Source: Caryophanales bacterium (GTDB lineage Bacteria; Bacillota; Bacilli; JARBTR01). From it: a DNA stretch of 32,141 nucleotides. Where the stretch lies: NCBI GenBank assembly GCA_029240105.1, contig JARBTR010000014.1, forward strand, positions 1 through 32,141, written 5' to 3'. Below are positions 26,147 through 32,141 of this stretch, piece after piece (position 1 is the stretch's first letter; each line of letters begins with the position of its first letter). Made by a program: the position numbers and the translations under genes. The notes under the pieces were generated by a model. It was not told the origin of the DNA and searched no databases. It was given only the letters and a program-made list of their open reading frames with translations.

Positions 26147-26689
26147 TTAAACAAAATATTTTTGAACTTTGGACGATATTTCGCTAACAATCTCTTTCAC
26201 AATTTCATCTTCGCTTTTATCATTTGTTTGAATAACGAAGTGTGCACAATCATGATAATCTTGGTATCTTTTTTCCTTTAGTTCATGAATGATTTGCTCT
26301 GGATTGTTCTGGATTAAAGGTCTTGTACTATCGTTTCTTAATCTACTTAGTATGGTTACATCATCTGCTTCCAACAATACAGCAATACCAAATTGCTTAA
26401 TCCAATTACGGTTTACTTCATTTTCAATGATACCCCCACCTGTAGCAACTACAGAACTTAAAAGAGGCGTCTTTTTAAGCGTTTTTGCTTCTTGCTCGCG
26501 AAAAAAGGGTTCACCCAAATCTGAAAAAATTTCTGTAATAGATTTCTGATTTTTCTTTTCAATCATTTTATCTAAATCATAAAAGGCAAAACCTAACCTT
26601 TTCGCTAATTTTTTTCCAATCGTCGTCTTGCCAGTTCCCATCATCCCGATCAAAAAAATAGTTTTCATTTCAAAATTGTTATGGTTCAT
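26147..26689 (-). CDS. aroK: Shikimate kinase
   Basis: A 180-residue kinase that phosphorylates shikimate at the 3-hydroxyl in the chorismate pathway. The Walker A loop is GMMGTGKTT (15-23), the shikimate-binding aspartate lies in FYDLDKMI (D38/D40), the GGG motif is at 84-86, the family arginine is in PFFREQEAK and the lid arginine in STRPLI. AAGGA precedes the ATG at 26689; the internal ATG at codon 8 has no ribosome binding site. It ends 100 bases before yqzE and starts about 80 bases after the methyltransferase gene. Confidence 0.93.
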   Translation of the reverse strand: MNHNNFEMKTIFLIGMMGTGKTTIGKKLAKRLGFAFYDLDKMIEKKNQKSITEIFSDLGEPFFREQEAKTLKKTPLLSSVVATGGGIIENEVNRNWIKQFGIAVLLEADDVTILSRLRNDSTRPLIQNNPEQIIHELKEKRYQDYHDCAHFVIQTNDKSEDEIVKEIVSEISSKVQKYFV

Positions 26690-26771
26690 CTATTTTCCTT
26701 CTTTCACAACAATACTCAATTGTAAGTAATTTAATGATTTTTCATACATAGTACTGATTAAATTCTGTCAT

Positions 26772-27836
26772 TTATCGTTTTCTTTGCTCTAAAACATAAA
26801 AATAACTGCTAATATCACCATCAATTACAAATTGAATAATTGAGCGATTACGTCGGCTTTTTTCTGTAAAAGGGTCTTGATCTTGATGTTCAACAAGTAA
26901 ATCTAAAATCCCATTCTCTATTAAGAATTCATTTTGTTTCTTCAACCGAACTGTTTCAAATCCAACTGATTCACCATGTTTTGCTAATTCATCAAATAAT
27001 ACATTTGAAGTTATATCAACTTCCCCTGGGTTATTTAAAATACATTCAATTAATCGATGTTTATGAAACCCTCTCAAACTACCATTAATTCTCTCTAAAC
27101 ATTGTAAATCATTGTTAATCATACCATAGTCTATTGAAAGAATGGTGCCCTTTTTTATTTTTTCACAAATCCCTCTATACGCTTCTAGATAAGCAAATGG
27201 AATCTCAATTTGTTGATTTTCAAATGGTGTGTTTAGTCCTAATCCCAATATAAAATTCTTCATTTCATTCGAAGCCAACCTGGTTGTTTCTATTAAATAT
27301 CCCTCTTTTTCCGTGACACCAATTTCTAACCAACTGCCATTTTGATACAAGGCAACTTTTACAGGAAAAGCATCAAAATACTCATTTGAAAAAATAACAC
27401 CATTAAAGTTTTTAAGTTGTTCATATGAAGAAAGGATCTTTACAAATTTATATTCTTTTGTCTTTTCTTCAATTAAGCTGCGATGAAATGGACTCCCTTC
27501 AACAATAATATATTGAAAGTCATCTGGTATCTGGTTTAGATTTTTTAATCTTTCAATAATTGAAATAGCTAAGAGACCTGTTCCTGCACCTAATTCACAA
27601 ACGTTCGGAGAACAACTGTCTTCTTGAAATCTCTTAATGATCCATTTGGCAAGTACTTCCCCGAATACCGGGGAAACGGAAACAGATGTATAGAAATCGC
27701 CATTACGTCCAATTTTTGGTTTTGCTTTCGTGTAATAACCATGCTCATTATCATATAATGCCATCTTAATAAACTCATCCATTGGAAGAAATCGTTTGGA
27801 ACATTGATTAATCCGATTTATCAATTTACTTTTCAT
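26772..27836 (-). CDS. SAM-dependent methyltransferase, MidA/NDUFAF7 family (COG1565)
   Basis: A 354-residue class I methyltransferase of the family whose mitochondrial member NDUFAF7 methylates an arginine of complex I; the bacterial substrate is unknown. The start block FIKMALYDNEHGYYTKAKPK, then GDFYTSVSVSPVFGEVLAKW, and motif I CELGAGTGLLA (80-90) are diagnostic, as are the SNEYFDAFPV and LSIDYGM segments. GGAG lies eight bases before the ATG. In related genomes this gene usually adjoins comGA; here it adjoins aroK. Confidence 0.88.
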   Translation of the reverse strand: MKSKLINRINQCSKRFLPMDEFIKMALYDNEHGYYTKAKPKIGRNGDFYTSVSVSPVFGEVLAKWIIKRFQEDSCSPNVCELGAGTGLLAISIIERLKNLNQIPDDFQYIIVEGSPFHRSLIEEKTKEYKFVKILSSYEQLKNFNGVIFSNEYFDAFPVKVALYQNGSWLEIGVTEKEGYLIETTRLASNEMKNFILGLGLNTPFENQQIEIPFAYLEAYRGICEKIKKGTILSIDYGMINNDLQCLERINGSLRGFHKHRLIECILNNPGEVDITSNVLFDELAKHGESVGFETVRLKKQNEFLIENGILDLLVEHQDQDPFTEKSRRNRSIIQFVIDGDISSYFYVLEQRKR

Positions 27837-27935
27837 TTAATTAACTCCAAAAAACTTATAAATTAGGCCCATACTTTATCAATTATAACCCTTTTCACCA
27901 TTTTTTGGTAAGGAAGATTAAGGGTAGACTAATAA

Positions 27936-27970
27936 AATCAAAAGGATGACTTCATTAAGTTGCCATCCTT
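27936..27970 (-). terminator. Terminator after the M14 peptidase gene
   Basis: Minus-strand AAGGATG and CATCCTT arms, extended by an internal AC/GT pairing, are followed by TTGATTTTATT. The loop is long and the T run broken. Confidence 0.6.
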
Positions 27971-28023
27971 CTCAAGAAAATATATTTATTTTATTCATTA
28001 AAACTAATTATCCATTCAATTAC

Positions 28024-28923
28024 CTAATACATCAAACTTGCTAGGATAATTTTCTTTACGTCTTCATAAATTTTATCAAATTGTTCTAGTGGCAAAGGAT
28101 TTTCACCAAACCCACACTCGATTGTGAATCCCGGTTTTTGAAATGCTTGAATAAACCAGTCGCGATAACCTGCATGGCTATCTATATATTCAATCCCCTT
28201 ATAGCCACTCACCTTCTCAAAAATTTGAGCTAAATAAGCAGATTCTTCTGGATGGTAGTTTTCATATCCCCAATAAAACTCCTCACCTTGAGAATGAAAA
28301 GCCAAAACACGATCAAACTCATTTGTAACAGTAAGATCTAACATTGCCCTAGCTTCAGGTTCTGATAGCTGTGTATAACCAGGAAAATCCCGCGGCGCTG
28401 GTGATTTTGGAATTTTTCTTTCCTGTTCAATTTCCCATTTTGCTGGAAATTGGTTATTTAAATCCACTCCACGGATATTTGCTTTCCATTGTGAAAAATC
28501 ATCAGATCCCAAATTAATGGATTTGCATATTGTAGACCAATTGTTTGGTGGTGGTCCTATGGTAACAAGATCAACCCCATCGGGATTAACCATAGGCACA
28601 ATTGAAATAGTCCATTCCTGTAATATTTGAGTAGGATTTGTGATCGTTTCATTTACACCAGATTGTATTGATTTCAATAAATCTTCAAGCCACTTCATTA
28701 GGATCAAACTTGTAATCCATTCGTTGGCATGAAATGAACCATTAAAATGAATTTTACGGGAACCTTCCCCAATCTTAACCTCATAAATTGGTTTCCCCAG
28801 AAAAGAATACCCGATCGTGTTTAACTTAAAAATCGGAAAAAATCGAAACAATTTCTGTAAATCAGCTTCTAACCACTCCGAACAGTATGGCCTCTCTGTA
28901 TTTATGATTCCTCTTGAAGTCAT
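28024..28923 (-). CDS. M14 family metallopeptidase, gamma-D-glutamyl-diaminopimelate peptidase type
   Basis: A 299-residue zinc carboxypeptidase-fold enzyme. Zinc ligands are H65 and E68 in SFHANEW and H210 in LAFHSQGEE; the general base is E269 in FTIECGFGE. RGVDLNNQFP (151-160) is the substrate-site motif of the gamma-D-glutamyl-L-diamino acid peptidase branch (YqgT, endopeptidase I), which cuts peptidoglycan stem peptides. Unlike YqgT it has no LysM repeats, and no signal peptide, so it may act on recycled or spore cortex peptides inside the cell. The ATG at 28923 has GGAAGTGA at proper spacing; an upstream TTG would add six codons. Confidence 0.87.
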   Translation of the reverse strand: MTSRGIINTERPYCSEWLEADLQKLFRFFPIFKLNTIGYSFLGKPIYEVKIGEGSRKIHFNGSFHANEWITSLILMKWLEDLLKSIQSGVNETITNPTQILQEWTISIVPMVNPDGVDLVTIGPPPNNWSTICKSINLGSDDFSQWKANIRGVDLNNQFPAKWEIEQERKIPKSPAPRDFPGYTQLSEPEARAMLDLTVTNEFDRVLAFHSQGEEFYWGYENYHPEESAYLAQIFEKVSGYKGIEYIDSHAGYRDWFIQAFQKPGFTIECGFGENPLPLEQFDKIYEDVKKIILASLMY

Positions 28924-29011
28924 ATCCCTTCTCACTTCCAATCATGACGTTCTTGGAGTGTTTTGCAAAACGTTTATATCTCATGCACAACCAAAACTTG
29001 GATATACACGG

Positions 29012-29050
29012 AAAAAAACTCCATTTTCAATGAGTATGAAAAATGGAGTT
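29012..29050 (-). terminator. Terminator after the small cysteine-rich gene
   Basis: Minus-strand AACTCCATTT and AAATGGAGTT arms are followed by a run of seven T. Confidence 0.8.
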
Positions 29051-29080
29051 TATTTATGTTATGAGTTTCAATAGATTTGA

Positions 29081-29248
29081 TTAATAAAAGTCGCCAAGTT
29101 TTTTTTTGCAACCTTGTGTACAACGACCATCTGACGAACAGGTTGGACAACCTATTCTTTTTTTCTTTTTCCGTTTGATTTTTACTTTAAAAAACATTGT
29201 GAAAAGAATTAAAATCAGTATTGCCATGCTTCCATAAATTATAATCAA
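29081..29248 (-). CDS. Small cysteine-rich membrane protein near feoB
   Basis: About 55 residues: a hydrophobic helix (about 2-20), a run of lysines and arginines, then CPTC and two further cysteines in CTQGC. This helix-basic-cysteine layout resembles FeoB-associated cysteine-rich proteins, but the sequence is different from the neighbour at 29336. I choose a TTG start at 29248 because GGAGG lies seven bases before it; the ATG at 29272 has no ribosome binding site. It has its own promoter and terminator. Role unknown; metal binding is a guess from the cysteines. Confidence 0.55.
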   Translation of the reverse strand: MIIIYGSMAILILILFTMFFKVKIKRKKKKRIGCPTCSSDGRCTQGCKKKLGDFY

Positions 29249-29292
29249 CCTTATTCCTCCAACAACACACATGTAAAATACAAAGTTTGTGT

Positions 29293-29321
29293 ATTATAGA
29301 TTTTTACAAAAAGTAGAACAA
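29293..29321 (-). promoter_or_regulatory. SigmaA promoter for the small cysteine-rich gene
   Basis: TTGTTC (29316-29321) and a perfect TATAAT (29293-29298) are 17 bases apart on the minus strand, just downstream of the FeoB-associated gene. Confidence 0.6.
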
Positions 29322-29335
29322 GTTTGTTTTAGTAT

Positions 29336-29473
29336 TTAGCAAGTCTTTGTCGGACACTTTTTACCTGCTGCACAAGATGCACATTTACCTTGACGCGATT
29401 TATTAATAAACTTAACCAATTGCCATGCTGCGTAAGCAAATATTGCACCACCGATAACCCAGTTAATAATCAT
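29336..29473 (-). CDS. FeoB-associated cysteine-rich membrane protein
   Basis: A 45-residue protein: one membrane helix (MIINWVIGGAIFAYAAWQLV) followed by a basic stretch and four cysteines in CASC and the final KKCPTKTC. This is the pattern of the FeoB_associated family found directly after feoB in many Firmicutes; it may help feoB function as FeoC does in enteric bacteria, but the role is not established. AGAGGTG precedes the ATG, and it starts 53 bases after the feoB stop. Confidence 0.88.
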   Translation of the reverse strand: MIINWVIGGAIFAYAAWQLVKFINKSRQGKCASCAAGKKCPTKTC

Positions 29474-29526
29474 CTCTTACACCTCTGTCCTAATTAGATT
29501 TTAAACTGAAAATTGAGAAATTAAAA

Positions 29527-31518
29527 TTAATAACCTAATAATGTACCAACTTGGTATATTACCAAACAGAGAACATATGTGACTACAAGAGCGTAAACAA
29601 TTGAGAAAATTGTCCATTTCTTTGAATACGTTTCTTTGTAAATTGTCGCAATTGTTGCTAAGCATGGAATGTACATTAAAGTAAATACCATGAAACTGAT
29701 AGAAGATAATGGTGTGAACAGCCCAGTAACCGCTTCAGTAAGAGCCGCATCCGTTGGTGCATGATAGATGACATTCATGGTCGATACAACAGCTTCTTTC
29801 GCAAAAATACCTGTCATAAGTGATGCAGCTGCTTGCCATGTTCCAAAACCAAGTGGTTCAAAAATCGGTGCTAAAAACTTCCCTACTGCTGCGAAGTAAC
29901 TGTCTTGCATATCGACACCCCATCCGCCGCTTCCTAGATTTACTGAAACCCAAACCGCAACCGATCCAGCGAAGATGAATGTTCCTGCTTTTTGAAGGAA
30001 TCCTTTCCCTTTGTCCCAAGTACTTTTCATAATAGAAAGGGCTTGAGGAACACGATAAGGTGGTAACTCAATAACAAAGAATGAAGTTTCACCCTTTAGC
30101 AATGTCATACTAAAAATTTTGGCAAGTATCAAAGCCATTACGATACCTAAAACATATATTCCAAAAACGACATTACCTTGTTTGCCTGAGAAAAAAGCTC
30201 CTACAAATAAGGCATATACAGGTAAACGAGCAGAACAAGACATTAACGGTGTTAAAAGAATTGTAAATAAACGCTCACGCGGTGTTTCAATTGATCGCGC
30301 AGTCATTATACCTGGTACATTACAACCGAAACCGATAATCATCGAAATAAAAGACTTCCCATTTAAACCCACTTTTTCAAGAGCACGATCCATTACGAAA
30401 GCAACTCGTGCCATGTACCCTGAATCTTCAAGTAAGGAAATAAACGTAAATAGTACAAAAATTTGTGGAACAAATATAATAACTCCGCCGACTCCAGCAA
30501 TTATTCCATCAACGATTAAAGAATGGATAAAACTTGAAGCATTCATATTGTTCAATAAACTTTCTATCCAACCAACAAGCGTCCCATTAATGAAACCATC
30601 AAGAGCATCTGATAAAGGTGATCCAAACCAATCAAAAGTAATATAGAACATTAGGTACATTAAACCAAAGAAAATCGGTATTCCCAATAATGGATGGGTA
30701 ACAATTTTATCAATTTTTTCCGTACCCGTTTCCTTAACATTTTTCGATAAGGTAACGCACTCATTGATAATGGATTGAATTGCTTTTAATCTGCACTCAT
30801 ACAGAAATGCTGGTGCCTTTTTACCATGCTTTTCAGTAATTTTCGTATTAAATTCGTCAATAATTAGACCAACATCATGACGACCTATTTTATCTCTTAA
30901 ATAATGAATAACTTCTTTATTCTTTTCTAAGATTTGTAGTGCATACCAGCGAGGACTATGATCAACAGGCAATAATGCAGCTAACTTTTCTACAACTCTA
31001 TCAAATTCAGGTCCGTAATAAACTAAGTTATGTTCATGTCTATCTAGTGGAGAATTGGTTACTTCTACAAGTTCCTTACAGCCTTGACCAGTTCTTGCAA
31101 TTACTGGCATTACTGGAGAATGAAGTCTCTTAGATAGTTTCTGAATATCGATATGTATTCCTCGATTTTTAGCAACATCAACCATGTTAAGAGCTATCAC
31201 CATAGGAATATTCGACTCTAGCATTTGTAGTGTTAAGTGTAGATTTCTCTCTAACTGAGATGCGTCAATAACATTAACCATTTGATCGCATTTTTCATTA
31301 ATAAAGTAGTTAGTTACTACTGCTTCATCTCTTGAAATTGGGTTAATTGAATAAAGACCTGGTAAGTCTATCAAAATATTCTTACTATTCTTAATGTGAC
31401 CAACCTTTTTTTCAATTGTAACACCAGACCAGTTTCCAGTATAAGCGTATGTTCCAGTTAATTGGTTGAATAATGAAGTTTTACCTGTATTGGGATTTCC
31501 TAATAATGCGATTTCCAT
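29527..31518 (-). CDS. feoB: Ferrous iron transport protein B
   Basis: A 663-residue inner-membrane Fe(II) transporter with an N-terminal GTPase. G1 is GNPNTGKTS (7-15), the G2 threonine is near T34, G3 is DLPG (51-54) and G4 is NMVD (111-114). A helical GDI-like domain follows, then the membrane domain with two gate repeats, including the family motif GFGCNVPGIMTARSI in gate 1. Length is within the usual 650-770. The ATG overlaps the feoA stop as TAATG. Confidence 0.96.
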   Translation of the reverse strand: MEIALLGNPNTGKTSLFNQLTGTYAYTGNWSGVTIEKKVGHIKNSKNILIDLPGLYSINPISRDEAVVTNYFINEKCDQMVNVIDASQLERNLHLTLQMLESNIPMVIALNMVDVAKNRGIHIDIQKLSKRLHSPVMPVIARTGQGCKELVEVTNSPLDRHEHNLVYYGPEFDRVVEKLAALLPVDHSPRWYALQILEKNKEVIHYLRDKIGRHDVGLIIDEFNTKITEKHGKKAPAFLYECRLKAIQSIINECVTLSKNVKETGTEKIDKIVTHPLLGIPIFFGLMYLMFYITFDWFGSPLSDALDGFINGTLVGWIESLLNNMNASSFIHSLIVDGIIAGVGGVIIFVPQIFVLFTFISLLEDSGYMARVAFVMDRALEKVGLNGKSFISMIIGFGCNVPGIMTARSIETPRERLFTILLTPLMSCSARLPVYALFVGAFFSGKQGNVVFGIYVLGIVMALILAKIFSMTLLKGETSFFVIELPPYRVPQALSIMKSTWDKGKGFLQKAGTFIFAGSVAVWVSVNLGSGGWGVDMQDSYFAAVGKFLAPIFEPLGFGTWQAAASLMTGIFAKEAVVSTMNVIYHAPTDAALTEAVTGLFTPLSSISFMVFTLMYIPCLATIATIYKETYSKKWTIFSIVYALVVTYVLCLVIYQVGTLLGY

Positions 31519-31742
31519 TAAATCTTCTCCACTTCAATTTTATTTGCTTCATTTTTACGAATAGCCAATGCTTGACCTTTTGCTTCAATCATTACTGGAC
31601 CACCAAGCGGTGCTTTGTTTTTTATGGTTATTGTACTACCTTCAATAACTCCTAAATCTTGAAGGCGTCTTTTGACAAGTACATCTACCTGTGAAAGATT
31701 CTTAACCTTATATTTTTCTCCAACTTCTAAAGTTGCTAACAT
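31518..31742 (-). CDS. feoA: Ferrous iron transport protein A
   Basis: A 74-residue SH3-like FeoA protein, thought to interact with the FeoB GTPase domain. The family core RRLQDLGVIEGSTITI and the tail ALAIRKNEANKIEV are present. The ATG at 31742 has GGGGG seven bases upstream and gives the standard length. An open extension back to 31835 would run through the -10 region and the Fur box, so it is not used. The gene is translationally coupled to feoB. Confidence 0.94.
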   Translation of the reverse strand: MLATLEVGEKYKVKNLSQVDVLVKRRLQDLGVIEGSTITIKNKAPLGGPVMIEAKGQALAIRKNEANKIEVEKI

Positions 31743-31784
31743 ATTAGAGCCCCCGCTATCTAATTGATTATTATTATCATATTC

Positions 31785-31813
31785 AATATAATGCAATTGA
31801 GAATCATTTTCAA
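31785..31813 (-). promoter_or_regulatory. SigmaA promoter for feoAB
   Basis: TTGAAA (31808-31813) and TATATT (31785-31790) are spaced by 17 bases on the minus strand, 40-odd bases before feoA. Confidence 0.7.
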
Positions 31814-31814
31814 T
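31796..31814. promoter_or_regulatory. Fur box overlapping the feoAB promoter
   Basis: The 19-bp palindrome ATTGAGAATCATTTTCAAT has one mismatched pair between its arms. It matches the Bacillus 7-1-7 Fur consensus (TGATAATnATTATCA) at 12 of 14 arm positions. It covers the -35 hexamer, so iron-loaded Fur should block transcription. Confidence 0.82.
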
Positions 31815-31908
31815 ACAAAATTTGTGACAAAACATTGAAAAGTAAACTAAATGTTCAAATATGGACTATATTTACTATAAAATTCATTGTTTTTTTATTC
31901 TATTTCAT

Positions 31909-31947
31909 AAAAAAAAGCATATATATTGTTTTTCAACAATATTATGC
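31909..31947 (-). terminator. Terminator of a gene to the right of the window
   Basis: Minus-strand GCATAATATTGTT and AACAATATATATGC pair with a short loop and run into eight T. It lies upstream of feoA, so it must end a transcript coming from beyond position 32141. No gene is visible in 31950-32141. Confidence 0.65.
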
Positions 31948-32059
31948 CGTTCTAATTAAAACATAAATTATCCTAAGTGTTTTTTAGGTAAAGCTCTTCA
32001 TAAGAAAAACTAGCAAGCTGGTCCTTTTAAAACATTTGCGCTGATGTTTTGGATGAATT

Positions 32060-32135
32060 CCCGCAGAGCTTTCCTGTGGGTGAGCACCTGAGCCTAAGGT
32101 CTCAGGCACCCACTTTCCCACGGGAGTCCTGCGGG
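32060..32135. repeat. 76-bp imperfect palindrome, dispersed-repeat-like
   Basis: The outer arms CCCGCAG and CTGCGGG, middle CCTGTGGGTG against CACCCACTTTCCCACGGG, and inner CCTGAG/CTCAGG around CCTAAGGT fold into one long hairpin. It is much richer in GC than its surroundings. Such elements occur in many copies between genes in Bacillales. The copy number cannot be judged from this window, where I see only one. Confidence 0.65.
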
Positions 32136-32141
32136 TTTCAT

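Noticed and set aside
30119..30646. 175-residue open frame on the plus strand
   Set aside because: It lies wholly opposite feoB, has no ribosome binding site and no recognisable protein features; it reflects codon bias of feoB.
31743..31835. Upstream extension of FeoA
   Set aside because: It runs through the promoter -10 and the Fur box, and the standard 74-residue protein has its own ribosome binding site.
1..32141. CRISPR arrays, tRNA or rRNA genes, transposases, phage genes, toxin-antitoxin pairs
   Set aside because: None seen on reading both strands; no regularly spaced direct repeats and no such protein families among the open frames.

Overview
The window reads as chromosomal DNA from a low-GC, endospore-forming Firmicute of the order Bacillales. 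The evidence is gene order and family (greA-udk-yrrO-yrrN-yrrM-yrrL, then yrzB-yrrK-yrzL-alaS-yrrI, plus the yqh cluster), T-box leaders on two aminoacyl-tRNA synthetase genes, a gerA-type germinant receptor operon with a sigma-G-like promoter, and strong AAGGAGG-type ribosome binding sites. I cannot assign a genus. Bacillaceae/Planococcaceae relatives are the most likely, because two loci that lie far apart in B. subtilis are joined here.

Left part (1-12500, all minus strand). The first 24 codons of a probable MFS exporter lie at the edge, with a small upstream ORF in its leader. Next comes a transcript reading mltG, trmR, trhP1, trhP2, udk, greA. TrhP1/TrhP2 and TrmR together make 5-hydroxyuridine and then 5-methoxyuridine at the tRNA wobble position. 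A second group reads alaS, ireB, ruvX, yrzB. alaS has an intact T-box leader (specifier GCU) but its coding region is broken near 9150: about 25 conserved codons are missing and the frame changes. yrrI (AI-2E family) and a patatin-like phospholipase (yqhO type) follow.

Middle (12700-25820). yqhL (rhodanese) and a T-box-controlled trpS (specifier UGG) are on the plus strand. A four-gene germinant receptor operon A-C-D-B, including a small D-type subunit, is on the minus strand. The glycine cleavage genes gcvT-gcvPA-gcvPB follow on the minus strand and have no glycine riboswitch that I can see. The divergent pair yqhH (SNF2 helicase) and yqhG is on the plus strand, split by a 252-bp structured spacer.

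Right part (25840-32141, minus strand). yqzE, aroK, a MidA-type methyltransferase and an M14 gamma-glutamyl peptidase are followed by an iron locus: feoA-feoB, a 45-residue FeoB-associated cysteine-rich membrane protein, and a second small cysteine-rich membrane protein with its own promoter. A Fur-box-like palindrome overlaps the feoA promoter. The window ends in a 76-bp imperfect palindrome typical of dispersed intergenic repeats. No tRNA, rRNA, CRISPR array, transposase or phage gene was seen.

No entirely new multi-gene system stands out. The items most worth a second look are the broken alaS, the unusual trpS type, the tandem cysteine-rich proteins by feoB, the structured spacer between yqhH and yqhG, and the missing glycine riboswitch.
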